A DNA stretch of 64,000 bases from contig NZ_CP108508.1 of the NCBI RefSeq assembly GCF_035917275.1, positions 1,054,001 to 1,118,000 of the forward strand. The letters run 5' to 3'. The notes beneath the pieces were generated by a model. It made no database searches and was not told the DNA's origin. It saw nothing but the letters and a program-made list of their open reading frames with translations. Origin of the DNA: Streptomyces sp. NBC_01237 (GTDB lineage Bacteria > Actinomycetota > Actinomycetes > Streptomycetales > Streptomycetaceae). Each line of letters begins with the position of its first letter. Position 1 is the stretch's first letter. The position numbers and the translations under genes are program-made. This document shows positions 51,268 through 59,775 of the stretch, piece by piece.

Positions 51268-51302
51268 GTGGGGCGCGGACCGGGACCCGGTCCGCGCCCC
51301 AC
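51268..51302. terminator. Very strong bidirectional terminator palindrome
   Basis: Perfect 17-bp arms starting GTGGGGCGCGG, with a single A in the centre (51285), between convergent CbiX-like and lactonase genes. The following 130 nt are GC-rich with nothing else clear. Confidence 0.85.
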
Positions 51303-51431
51303 TGCCGTATCCCGGCGCCGAGCCGCATCGCCGTGACGTACGGGCGCCCCGGGCCGGCCCCAGGACGCCCGTGGCGGCTTCTGGGCCGGTCCCCGCGGGC
51401 CCGGGGGCCCTCGGTGGGGCCGCGCGCAGTC

Positions 51432-52499
51432 TCAGGCGAAGACGACGCAGGAGGCCGCAGGGGCCTCGATGGAGCCCGCGTACTGCGGCACTCCGGTCTC
51501 CGCCTCCACGGCGAACCAGCTCACGTTCCCCGAGTGCTCATTGGCCGCGTACAGCCACTGGCCGGTGGGGTCGAGGGTGAGGTCGCGCGGCCAGCGGCCG
51601 CCGCAGCCCACGGTCGCGACCAGGACCGGCTTCTCACCGGTCTCGTCGAGGGTCAGCACCGAGATGGTGTCGTGCCCGCGGTTGGCGGTCCACAGGAAGC
51701 GTCCGTCGTGCGAGACGACCACCTCGGAGGGGTACGTACGCACCGCGCCGTCCGAGGACGGGGACTCGGGCAGCACGGGGGTCTCGCCGACCGGTTCGAG
51801 CCGTCCGGCGGCCGCGTCCCAGCGGCACACGGTGACCGTCGGTTCCAGTTCGTTGAGGACGTAGGCGAGTGCGCCCCCGGGGTGGAAGGCCAGATGACGT
51901 GGACCCGCACCCGGCCGCAGTGCCGTCTCGCCGTGCAGCCGCAGGGCTCCCGTACCGGCGTCCAGGGCGCAGACGCGTACGGAGTCGGTGCCGAGGTCCA
52001 CACTCAACACCCAGGCGCCCGAGGGGTCACCCAGCACCTGGTGGGCGTGCGGGCCCTCCTGCCGGCGGGCGTCCGGACCGCTGCCCTCGTGCTGGAGCAC
52101 GGAGACCGCCGCGCCGAGCGAACCGTCGGCCAGCACCGGCAGCGCGGTGACACTGCCCGAGCCGTAGTTGGCGGTGACCAGGTGACCCGCCGCGAGCGCG
52201 AGATGGGTGGGCGAGCCGCCGTCCACGGCCTGGACGCCACCGATGAGCCGGGGTACGTCGCCGCTGATGTCGAGGGCGGCAGCCGCGCCGCTGGGGGTCT
52301 CACCGACGGCGTACAGGGCCGTTCCGCCCGGCCCCGGCCCCAGCCCGACGGCGAGGAACGAGGGATCGGCCAGGACGTCCGTGGACCCGAGCACGGTCAG
52401 TGCGCCGGTGTCCCGGTCCACGGCGGCGGCGGTGATGCCCGGCCCGCCCGACGAGGTGAACGATCCTATGAATGCCCGCACGGCGCTGTTGCCGCCCAT
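51432..52499 (-). CDS. Lactonase family protein (7-bladed propeller)
   Basis: 355 residues from ATG 52499. Repeats of the 6-phosphogluconolactonase/muconate-lactonizing propeller type: FIGSFTSSGGPGITAAAVDR, LYAVGETPSGAAAALDISG, GPHAHQVLGDPSGAWVLSVD, GPRHLAFHPGGALAYVLNEL, FLWTANRGHDTISVLTLDE. His-Ala-His and the GPRH block match the conserved core of PF10282. Cytoplasmic; usually annotated 6-phosphogluconolactonase or beta-propeller of unknown substrate. No pentose-phosphate genes are adjacent. Confidence 0.87.
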   Translation of the reverse strand: MGGNSAVRAFIGSFTSSGGPGITAAAVDRDTGALTVLGSTDVLADPSFLAVGLGPGPGGTALYAVGETPSGAAAALDISGDVPRLIGGVQAVDGGSPTHLALAAGHLVTANYGSGSVTALPVLADGSLGAAVSVLQHEGSGPDARRQEGPHAHQVLGDPSGAWVLSVDLGTDSVRVCALDAGTGALRLHGETALRPGAGPRHLAFHPGGALAYVLNELEPTVTVCRWDAAAGRLEPVGETPVLPESPSSDGAVRTYPSEVVVSHDGRFLWTANRGHDTISVLTLDETGEKPVLVATVGCGGRWPRDLTLDPTGQWLYAANEHSGNVSWFAVEAETGVPQYAGSIEAPAASCVVFA

Positions 52500-52625
52500 C
52501 GCGCTACCCCTCTTCGCTGTCCGCCGCGATCTTCACGGCCGACGGTAGCAGGCAGCCCCCGACGCGGTCCGGACCAATCCGCTCCGGTCGGGCGGCGGTG
52601 CTCGCCGGGCTCCGTCGTGCCGGGG

Positions 52626-54137
52626 TCAGGCGGAGACGAGCGGTGCCCGCGTGGAACTGCGCAGGGGCGCGGCGAGGTCCACCAGCGCTCCCTCCAGCGC
52701 GTGCAGATGCGCGAGTGCGGCCTCGGCCCCGGGGTGGTGGTGCGGGGCGTGAACCGGTACGTCCGGCCGGTCCGCACGGGGCTGCCCCGGAGGCACCAGT
52801 GCCAGCACGGCGGCCTCCACGCGGTGGCAGGCGGCGGTGAGGCGTGCGTCGTGGGAGGCGTCCGGGTCGGCCGCCACGGTGGCGAGACCGCGCACCTCGC
52901 GGGCGCAGGCGTCGAGCAGGTCCAGTACCTGGCGGGCGCGGGCCTTGCGGGCGCGCAGCGGGCTGACGGGGTGGACGAGCGGGGCGAGCGACAGCCTGGC
53001 CCGGCCCAGCAGCAGTTCCAGCTCGGCGGCGAGGGGCGCCGGGTCGGCGTGCTGGTCACCGGCCAGCCGCAGCGCCGCGGCGCCGGTGCAGCGGTGCACG
53101 CAGTGCAGGGCGCGCTGGATCCACGCCTCGGTGGTGGCGTGCGTGGTGACGGGCAGGATCAGGGCGACCCCGAGGACCGCACCGAGGGCCCCGGCCGCGG
53201 TCTCCTCGAAGCGGAGCCACAGCAGCCCGGGGTGCAGGACGCCGAGGAGCCCGTAGAGCAGTCCGGCCATGACGGTGACGAAGAAGGTCATCCAGCTGTA
53301 CGAGGGCGCTGCCGTGTAGAAGATCCCGAAGACGCAGACGGCGACCAGCGCGGCGGTGGGCGCGGGTGCCCCGTGGAGCGGTACCGCGACCAGCAGTCCG
53401 ACGCCGATCCCGGCGACGGTCCCGACGACGCGGCGGAAGCCGCGGACGAGCGTCTCCCCGCGCGAGGCCGTGTTGACGAAGATCCACCAGGCGGTGCCGA
53501 CCGCCCAGTACCAGCGGTCCGGGGACAGCAGCATCCCCACCGCGAGCGCGATCGCGCAGGCCGCGGTGGCCTGGAGCGCCTGACGGGTGGTGGGCCTGTC
53601 GAATCCGTATCCGGTGAGGGGCGCGGGCTGGGCGGGCAACGGGGTGCGGCGCTCGATGCACCAGGCGCCGAAGCGGACCGCGCAGGACGCCGCGACGGCC
53701 AGCGCCATCGCGCCGTACAGCTCCGGCAGCTGGGCCGGAACGGCGTGCAGGAACTGGGTGCTGAAGAACATCATGAAGCCGAAGATCCCCAGCGCGTGGC
53801 CGCGCGGCCCCCAGCGCCGGGCGTACACGCCGGCGAAGACGACGGCCAGCCAGCAGACGGCCCGCAGCAGGGGCAGTCCGTGCAGGGTGCTCGCCAGGGC
53901 GAGCACCGGGAAGCCGACGGCGGGCAGCAGCAGGGTGGTCACCGCCTGCCTGCGGACGGTCGGGTCGCCGACCGTGAACAGCGCGAGGAGCGCGGCGAGT
54001 CCTCCGGTGATGGAGGCGGTCAGGGAAAGGCCGGCCAGTTCGGCCGCGGCCACGGCCAGGCCGATACCGAGCACGGCACGCAGGGAGACCCGCAGTCGTA
54101 CAAGCCCCGGATCCGGGGCCACGAACATCCTCTTCAC
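52626..54137 (-). CDS. FUSC family membrane protein (aromatic acid exporter-like)
   Basis: 503 residues from GTG 54137 (ATG 54128 is 3 codons on). Two sets of 5-6 membrane helices at about 15-165 and 195-340, the FUSC arrangement, then a roughly 150-residue C-terminal soluble helical domain (ELELLLGRARLSLAPLVHPV; RQVLDLLDACAREVRGLATV). FUSC proteins, including AaeB and YccS, export aromatic carboxylic acids or are poorly defined. Divergent from an Lrp/AsnC regulator with a perfect operator between, so probably regulated by amino or aromatic acids. Confidence 0.87.
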   Translation of the reverse strand: MKRMFVAPDPGLVRLRVSLRAVLGIGLAVAAAELAGLSLTASITGGLAALLALFTVGDPTVRRQAVTTLLLPAVGFPVLALASTLHGLPLLRAVCWLAVVFAGVYARRWGPRGHALGIFGFMMFFSTQFLHAVPAQLPELYGAMALAVAASCAVRFGAWCIERRTPLPAQPAPLTGYGFDRPTTRQALQATAACAIALAVGMLLSPDRWYWAVGTAWWIFVNTASRGETLVRGFRRVVGTVAGIGVGLLVAVPLHGAPAPTAALVAVCVFGIFYTAAPSYSWMTFFVTVMAGLLYGLLGVLHPGLLWLRFEETAAGALGAVLGVALILPVTTHATTEAWIQRALHCVHRCTGAAALRLAGDQHADPAPLAAELELLLGRARLSLAPLVHPVSPLRARKARARQVLDLLDACAREVRGLATVAADPDASHDARLTAACHRVEAAVLALVPPGQPRADRPDVPVHAPHHHPGAEAALAHLHALEGALVDLAAPLRSSTRAPLVSA

Positions 54138-54297
54138 GACGGTCGGACCGCCCCCTTCGGCTGGAGAACACCCTCTTCTGCATGGCAAAGGCGCCGCGGA
54201 ACCGGATGCGGCTTCGTCGCCGTCCGGCGCTGCGCGGCGCCATCGATGACCAAAGGAAAGCATCCTGCGGGACAGTGGCTCAAATCGATGAGGGAGT

Positions 54298-54316
54298 ACT
54301 GTGCCATTGGCACAGT
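54298..54316. promoter_or_regulatory. Perfect palindromic operator between FUSC and lrp-type genes
   Basis: ACTGTGCCA-T-TGGCACAGT, 9-bp perfect arms with one central base, 40 nt upstream of the Lrp-type ATG. The plus-strand TACTGT (54297-54302) looks like a -10, so binding would block the regulator's own promoter. Confidence 0.75.
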
Positions 54317-54356
54317 CAAAGCCGGATTCGGCGCGCCAGAAGGAGACCAACGGACC

Positions 54357-54839
54357 ATGGCGGTGGACGCCCTCGACACCCGCATCCTGCGGCTGCTCAT
54401 CGAGCAGCCGCGTACCAGCGTGCGCGAGTACGCGCGCCTCCTCAAAGTGGCCCGGGGCACGCTGCAGGCCCGGCTGGAGCGGCTGGAGCGGGACGGCGTG
54501 ATCACCGGGACCGGACCTGCCCTCTCGCCGGCGGCGCTCGGCCACCCGGTCCTGGCCTTTGTCCACCTGGAGGTCACCCAGGGGCATCTGGACGAGGTGG
54601 GTGACGCGCTCTCGGCCGTCCCCGAGATCATCGAAGCGTTCTCCACGACGGGGGGCGGGGATCTGCTGACCCGGGTCGTGGCCCGGGACAACGGGCATCT
54701 GGAGGATGTGATCCAGCAGTTGATCCAGCTCCCCGGGGTGGTCAGAACACGCACCGAGGTGGCGCTGCGCGAGCGGGTGGCGCACCGGGTGCTGCCTCTG
54801 GTGGAAGCCGTGGGACGGGCAGCGGGAGCCCCCGACTGA
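54357..54839 (+). CDS. Lrp/AsnC family transcriptional regulator
   Basis: 160 residues; ATG with AGAAGGAGA. N-terminal HTH: LDTRILRLLIEQPRTSVREY, then KVARGTLQARLERLERDGVI. C-terminal RAM ligand domain: VLAFVHLEVTQGHLDEVGDA, then IIEAFSTTGGGDLLTRVVAR. A full-length Lrp would contain a second domain in some actinobacteria; this has one copy only. Likely senses an amino acid and controls itself and the divergent FUSC exporter. Confidence 0.92.
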   Translation: MAVDALDTRILRLLIEQPRTSVREYARLLKVARGTLQARLERLERDGVITGTGPALSPAALGHPVLAFVHLEVTQGHLDEVGDALSAVPEIIEAFSTTGGGDLLTRVVARDNGHLEDVIQQLIQLPGVVRTRTEVALRERVAHRVLPLVEAVGRAAGAPD

Positions 54840-54850
54840 CCCGAGCCGCC

Positions 54851-55030
54851 GTGGGAACGGCACCGGTTTCCACGGCCCCGGGCAGCGGGCCGTATCTCTC
54901 GGCGGAGCAGGCCGAGTTCACGCCGTGGGCCGGGTACGAGCGCCCGGTGGACCGGGCCGCGCCCGGCCTGCCGGGTCCGTATCCGCCGGTCCGTCAGCTT
55001 CCTGCACCGCTTCCCCGGCGTCCGGGGTGA
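54851..55030 (+). CDS. Candidate small Pro-rich protein, 59 aa
   Basis: Opens at GTG with no clear Shine-Dalgarno and ends at TGA. The translated middle, PYLSAEQAEFTPWAGYERPV, reads like real protein, and about 80 percent of third bases are G or C, lower than the neighbouring genes. The C-terminal half is Pro/Arg-rich (GPYPPVRQLPAPLPRRPG). It lies between the Lrp and kinase genes. It could equally be chance in a GC-rich region. Confidence 0.3.
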   Translation: MGTAPVSTAPGSGPYLSAEQAEFTPWAGYERPVDRAAPGLPGPYPPVRQLPAPLPRRPG

Positions 55031-55076
55031 CCGACGGGGCATTCGCGGTCCTACAGACCGATATCCTGACCGGGTC

Positions 55077-56627
55077 GTGCGCCCCGCCCCGTCCCCGCTC
55101 CGGAAGAGCCCGACGGGGGCAGGTGCCACGGCAGTCGGAGCGGGCCCACAATTCGAGATTGGTGCACAGGTGCTGGTAGCTGGTCGGTACCGGTTGGTAT
55201 CCCCCATCGGTCGTGGCGGCATGGGCGAGGTGTGGCGTGCCACGGACGAGGTGCTGGGCCGGGCCGTGGCCGTGAAGCTGCTGCTGGGAGACCATGCCGA
55301 CGCCTCGTCGACCGCCCGGTTCCGCATGGAGGCGCAGACCGCCGCCCGGCTGAGCCACCCTCATCTGGTGGCCGTGTTCGACTTCGGGGCCTGGGAGGAC
55401 CGCTTCTATCTGGTGATGGAACTGGTCGAGGGCCGGAGTCTGAGCGATGTGCTGGCCACGCAGGAGACCGTCCACCCCGAGCAGGTGGCCCTGATCGCGG
55501 GCCAGGCGGCGGCCGGTCTGGCCGCCGCGCACCGTCAGGGCATCGTCCACCGGGACATCAAGCCCGGCAACCTGATGCTGGACGCCGAAGGGTCGGTGAA
55601 GATCGGCGACTTCGGGATCGCCCAGTTCGTCGACGATCCCTCGACGGCGCTGACGACGGCCGGTCACATCGTGGGCACCAGCCTCTACTTGGCACCGGAG
55701 CGCGCCCTCGGCCGCACGGCCGACTCCGCATCCGACATGTACTCACTCGGCTGCGTCATCTACCAACTTCTGCTCGGACAGCCGCCGTTCCGCTCCGACA
55801 CCGCGACCGCGACGCTCTATCAGCATGTCGACACGGCACCGGTACCCCTCAGACAGCGGGGCGTGGACATCTCCGCCGCGTTCGACTCGTATCTGCTGGG
55901 GCTGCTCGCGAAGCAGCCCGAGGACCGGCCGAGCGCCCAGCAGGTCTCCGACTGGTTCCGTACCGATGCCTGGCGCGGCCGTCCGGAGCCGCTGCCGATG
56001 CCGACGCCCGCCGCCGCACGCACTCCCCGCATCGCGCCGGTCGCCACGCCGCCGCCGGCCACTCCGGCCGCGCCGGTCGGCCCCACGACGTACAGGCTCC
56101 CGCAGCCCACGGGCCGACGGCGGAACACCTCGGGCAGCAGGGCCGCTCCCGCACGTCGGCGCGGCGCACGTGAGGCGATCAGACGGCGCCCGCGGGTGGC
56201 GAGCGCGATCGCGGGGACGGCGACCTTCCTGGCCGCGGTGTATCTGGGGATGATCCTGTTCTCGCCGGACTCCAGTTCGGCCGGGACACCGGAATCCGGC
56301 CCGTCGGGCCCCACCCCCTCGGCCGGTGCCGACGCGCCGGGGCAGGGCGGTTCGACGGACGGCGGTTCCACCGGGAACGCCCCGGCCCCGAACGAACAGT
56401 CACAGGACCGGGCCCCGCAGGACGCCTCGGCCGGGAACGCCGGACAACAACAGGACCCCGGGCAGCAGCCGGGCACCGGGCAGCAGCAAGGCAGCGGGCA
56501 GGAAGGCGCCGGGCAGCAGGACGCCGGGCAGCAGCCGGGCACCGGGCAACAGGACCAGGACCACGGCCGGCAGCAGGGCGAGCGGGACAAGAAGCATGGA
56601 GGGGACGAGGAGGACGGGGAGGACTGA
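55077..56627 (+). CDS. PknB-type serine/threonine protein kinase, membrane-anchored
   Basis: 516 residues from GTG 55077 (an internal start at the QVLVAGRYRLV region is possible). Kinase domain about 38-300: P-loop GRGGMGEVWRA, Lys in AVAVKLLLGD, HRDIKPGNLML, DFGIAQF, APERALG. A Pro/Ala linker follows, then a membrane helix at about 373-395 (AIAGTATFLAAVYLGMILF). The C-terminal extracellular tail is Gly/Gln-rich with repeats such as GQQPGTGQQ. No PASTA domains. Probably senses an external signal and phosphorylates cytosolic proteins. Its stop lies in the left arm of a MITE-like element. Confidence 0.92.
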   Translation: MRPAPSPLRKSPTGAGATAVGAGPQFEIGAQVLVAGRYRLVSPIGRGGMGEVWRATDEVLGRAVAVKLLLGDHADASSTARFRMEAQTAARLSHPHLVAVFDFGAWEDRFYLVMELVEGRSLSDVLATQETVHPEQVALIAGQAAAGLAAAHRQGIVHRDIKPGNLMLDAEGSVKIGDFGIAQFVDDPSTALTTAGHIVGTSLYLAPERALGRTADSASDMYSLGCVIYQLLLGQPPFRSDTATATLYQHVDTAPVPLRQRGVDISAAFDSYLLGLLAKQPEDRPSAQQVSDWFRTDAWRGRPEPLPMPTPAAARTPRIAPVATPPPATPAAPVGPTTYRLPQPTGRRRNTSGSRAAPARRRGAREAIRRRPRVASAIAGTATFLAAVYLGMILFSPDSSSAGTPESGPSGPTPSAGADAPGQGGSTDGGSTGNAPAPNEQSQDRAPQDASAGNAGQQQDPGQQPGTGQQQGSGQEGAGQQDAGQQPGTGQQDQDHGRQQGERDKKHGGDEEDGED

Positions 56628-56790
56628 GGCTGTCCCGTCATCCCTGGTGGATCAGCGCACGGCGTCGGATGCGGTGCGTCGCACGGCGGAGGGACGTCCG
56701 CATACGGGATGTATTCGGGCGTTCCGACAACGCCGCGAGGTGCCGTAGCTGTCGTCGTGCGCCCGCCAGGGATGACGGGACAGCCCTCAG
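56624..56790. mobile_element. MITE-like palindromic element, about 160 bp
   Basis: Terminal inverted repeats GGCTGTCCCGTCATCCCTGG (56628-56647) and its complement (56766-56785) are perfect over 20 bp and extend to CTGAG/CTCAG with one extra base. Inner arms (GCGCACGGCG near 56655; CGTCGTGCGC near 56753) also partly pair, so the whole unit can fold. No coding sequence; no clean target duplication. The left arm contains the kinase stop codon. Similar GGCTGTCCCG-type elements are familiar from streptomycete genomes. The remaining 56791-56934 shows nothing clear. Confidence 0.65.
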
Positions 56791-56934
56791 CGGCTCCGTT
56801 CCGCATCGCCCGGAGTCCTGGGCCGCCCTCCGCCGGGCTCCCGGATTCCACAGTCCGGCCTGCGGCATCGGCGCGGACGGCCGCCCGCACGGCGCGGGGA
56901 CCGGGGTCAGCCGCCCCGTGCCCCCGGCCGTTCG

Positions 56935-57918
56935 TCACCAGCGATCGTGGATCGCGGCGCGGATGCGCCGGTCGTACAGCTCCCGCACGGCGTCCAACGT
57001 GCTCTGCGGGAGCGGCGGGAGGGCCGCGGCCGCCGCGTTGGCACGGGCCTGATCCACCGAGCGCGCCCCGGGGATCACGCTGGTGACACCGGGCTGCTGG
57101 ATGATCCAGCGCAGCGCGGTCTGTGCGGGGGTGACGCCCTCGGGAGCCAGCTCGGCGAATTCGGCGGCCGCGGCGACCCCGGTGGCGAAGTCGATGCCGG
57201 AGAACGTCTCGCCCTGGTCGAACGCCTCTCCGTGACGGTTGTAGGTGCGGTGGTCGCCGGGGGCGAAGACCGTGTCCTCGGTGTACTTCCCCGAGAGGAG
57301 TCCGGAGGCGAGCGGGACGCGGGCGATGATGCCGACCCCGGCGGCCACGGCGGCCGGGAGGACCTGATCCAGTGGCTTCGGGCGGAACGGGTTCAGGATG
57401 ATCTGGACGCTCGCCACCCCCGGGCGGGCGAGGGCGGCGAGCGCCTCGGCGCAGGTCTCGACGCTCACCGCGTAGGCGGCGATCCGCTCCTCGGCGACCA
57501 GAGTGTCAAGGGCGTCGTAGACCGCGTCCGAGGAGTAGACGCTGCTCGGCGGACAGTGCAGCTGGACGAGATCGAGCGTGTCGACGCCCAGGTTGGCGCG
57601 GGAGCGGTCGTTCCAGGTGCGGAAGTTGTCGAGGACGTAGTTCTCCGGCACCTGGTCGGCGCGGCGGCCCATCTTGGTGGCGACGAGGATGCCCGCGTCC
57701 GGGCGGTCCTTGAGGTACCGGCCGATGAGCTGTTCGCTGCGGCCGTCCCCGTACACGTCCGCGGTGTCGAAGAAGGTGACGCCCGACTCGACGGCCGCGT
57801 CCAGCACGCCGAATGCGTCGGGCTCCGCCACCTCTCCCCAGTCGCCGCCGAGCTGCCAGGTGCCCTGTCCGACGACCGATACGTCACGGCCGGTCCGGCC
57901 GAGTGTGCGCTGTTCCAT
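56935..57918 (-). CDS. Aldo/keto reductase
   Basis: 327 residues from ATG 57918 (ATG 57927 is an alternative). AKR fold signatures: TLGRTGRDVSVVGQGTWQLG, catalytic Asp/Tyr in TFFDTADVYGDGRSEQL, Lys in ILVATKMGRRA, His in LDLVQLHCPPSSV, and the NADPH-binding C-terminus TSVIPGARSVDQARANAAAA. This belongs to the AKR11/12-like group of broad carbonyl reductases. Substrate unknown; transcribed alone. Confidence 0.9.
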   Translation of the reverse strand: MEQRTLGRTGRDVSVVGQGTWQLGGDWGEVAEPDAFGVLDAAVESGVTFFDTADVYGDGRSEQLIGRYLKDRPDAGILVATKMGRRADQVPENYVLDNFRTWNDRSRANLGVDTLDLVQLHCPPSSVYSSDAVYDALDTLVAEERIAAYAVSVETCAEALAALARPGVASVQIILNPFRPKPLDQVLPAAVAAGVGIIARVPLASGLLSGKYTEDTVFAPGDHRTYNRHGEAFDQGETFSGIDFATGVAAAAEFAELAPEGVTPAQTALRWIIQQPGVTSVIPGARSVDQARANAAAAALPPLPQSTLDAVRELYDRRIRAAIHDRW

Positions 57919-57982
57919 GGGGCTCATGCTAAGCGGGTGCGCCAGGGGCGGCGGTTCCGGCGGGTGCCCGCCCGGAGGTACG

Positions 57983-58873
57983 TCAGCCGGTGGTGACGCG
58001 CACGTAGTCGACGACGAGCTGCTGCGGGAACGTGGTGTTCCCGTCGGGGTCGCCGGGCCAGTAGCCGCCGACCGCGAGGTTGAGGATGAGGAAGAACGGC
58101 TTGTTGAACACCCATTGCTTCCCGGCGAGGTCGGCCGGGGTGCGCCGCTGGTACACGGTGCCGTCGACGGACCAGGTGATGGAGTCGGGGGACCAGTCGA
58201 CGGCGAAGGTGTGGAAGGCGTCGGCGAAGGCGGCCCCGCCCGGGAGCGTGTAGCCGGCGCCGATGCCGCCCGAGCCGGAGTAGCCGGGGCCGTGCAGGGT
58301 TCCGTGGACCGTGCCGGGTTCGAAGCCGACGTTCTCCATGACGTCGATCTCACCGCTGTTGGGCCAGCCGACGTTGCCGATGTCGTCACCGAGCATCCAG
58401 AACGCGGGCCACATGCCCTGTCCGCGCGGCACCTTCATCCGGGCCTCGACATGCCCGTACGCCGTCGTGAACCTGCCGGAGGTGTTGAGCCGGGCCGAGG
58501 TGTACTGGCAGGAGCCGTACCAGCACTGGTAGTTGGCGGGATTCTCCTTGCGGGCGGTGATGACGAGGTTGCCCTGGCCGTCGAGTGCCGCGTTGTTGTT
58601 GCCCGCGGTGTAGAACTGCCGCTCATGGTTGTTGACGTTGTCGCCGGTCTCGATCTGCCACTTGCCGCCGTTCACCGCGGACCCGGCCGGGCCGTCGAAT
58701 TCGTCGGAGAAGGCGACCGCCGAAGGAGCCGCGGCCGAGTGGGGGGCGGCCGAGGCTCCGGCGGGCAGCGCGGTCACGACCGCGGAGCAGCAGAGCAGGG
58801 AGAGTGCGAGCAGGGTGGCGCGGCGGCGCTTGGAGGCGTGCCGCACAGTGTGTCGCGAGAGGTGCACAGTCAT
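57983..58873 (-). CDS. Secreted glycoside hydrolase family 16 (beta-1,3-glucanase-like)
   Basis: 296 residues from ATG 58873. Signal peptide: KRRRATLLALSLLCC core, cleavage near AGASAAP. Catalytic GH16 motif ExDxxE in NSGEIDVMENVG, with the sugar-binding WPAFWMLG before it and FLILNLAVGGYWPGDPDGNT after it, characteristic of laminarinases. No carbohydrate-binding module is attached. Degrades beta-1,3- or 1,3-1,4-glucans of fungal walls or plant litter. Upstream 289 nt hold no other gene. Confidence 0.92.
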   Translation of the reverse strand: MTVHLSRHTVRHASKRRRATLLALSLLCCSAVVTALPAGASAAPHSAAAPSAVAFSDEFDGPAGSAVNGGKWQIETGDNVNNHERQFYTAGNNNAALDGQGNLVITARKENPANYQCWYGSCQYTSARLNTSGRFTTAYGHVEARMKVPRGQGMWPAFWMLGDDIGNVGWPNSGEIDVMENVGFEPGTVHGTLHGPGYSGSGGIGAGYTLPGGAAFADAFHTFAVDWSPDSITWSVDGTVYQRRTPADLAGKQWVFNKPFFLILNLAVGGYWPGDPDGNTTFPQQLVVDYVRVTTG

Positions 58874-59162
58874 CACATCACTTCGCGTGGGGGGCATGCA
58901 CATGACAGATTCACACCGAGAGGTGAACGAACAGCATGATCACCTCGGGCGAACTTTTCACTACTTGTTCTAAGGGAGTGCTCGAAGCGGCGTCAATGGC
59001 CTGGTCCAGACCGGAGAGGGAACGGACCGTGCCTCCGGCATGTGCGACTGAACCCGGAGCATCGTCGGACACGCGGGCGCACGCCCGGTCCCCCGCCCGT
59101 CGTGCGGTCCACGGCCGACGGCGTCACAGTGGAAGTACGGGGCGGGCGGAGGGAGCGCGGGC

Positions 59163-59723
59163 GTGGACGCTGACGACACACTTCGACCCCGCTTCGTGGT
59201 GCAGATCCACGACGCACGGCGCATGCACTTCGACTTCCGGCTGGAGGTCGACGGCGTACTGAAGTCATGGGCGGTGCCCCGAGGCCCTTCCGGGAACCCG
59301 AGCGACCGGCGGCTGGCCGTTCCGACCGAGGACCACCCGCTGGAGTACCGGGAGTTCGAGGGGGTCATTCCGCAGGGCGAGTCCGGCAGTGGCACCGTGA
59401 TCGTCTGGGACCAGGGCACGTACCGTCCGCTCAGCCACGACCGGCAGGGCGCCGCCGTGCCCTTCGACGAGTCCTTGGCCCTCGGTCATGCCACGTTCTG
59501 GCTGTACGGGGCCAAACTGCACGGCGAGTTCGCCCTCACCCGGTTCCGGGTGGGCGACGAGGAGGACGGCGTCGGCCAGGAGGCATGGCTGCTGATCAAG
59601 GCCAACGACCGGCTGGCCGTACGCGACGGACCCGGATCGCCCGACCCGTACCACGCCCGTTCGGCGCGCACCGGACGCACGCTGCACCAGGTCGCGGCCG
59701 CGGCGCGGGGAGTTGACGGCTGA
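59163..59723 (+). CDS. Stand-alone DNA ligase D 3-prime-phosphoesterase domain protein
   Basis: 186 residues from GTG. The phosphoesterase metal site is present: QIHDARRMHFDFRLEVDG (His, His, Asp, Arg), and EDHPLEYREFEGVIPQGESG with the second His and Tyr. In LigD this domain trims 3-prime phosphates and ribonucleotides during non-homologous end joining. Here there is no ligase or polymerase domain and no Ku gene nearby, so it is a separate enzyme of the same chemistry. A short N-terminus (MDADDTLRPRF) precedes the domain. Convergent with the HEAT-repeat gene. Confidence 0.9.
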   Translation: MDADDTLRPRFVVQIHDARRMHFDFRLEVDGVLKSWAVPRGPSGNPSDRRLAVPTEDHPLEYREFEGVIPQGESGSGTVIVWDQGTYRPLSHDRQGAAVPFDESLALGHATFWLYGAKLHGEFALTRFRVGDEEDGVGQEAWLLIKANDRLAVRDGPGSPDPYHARSARTGRTLHQVAAAARGVDG

Positions 59724-59775
59724 CGGGCCGGCGGTGGACGTCGGCGTCCGTGTCTCCGCGCCGGACGCGGAGCGG

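Noticed and set aside
51333..54356. A 1168-codon plus-strand frame running into the Lrp gene
   Set aside because: Only its last 160 codons resemble a protein. The rest is antisense to the lactonase and FUSC genes, which show clear family motifs.
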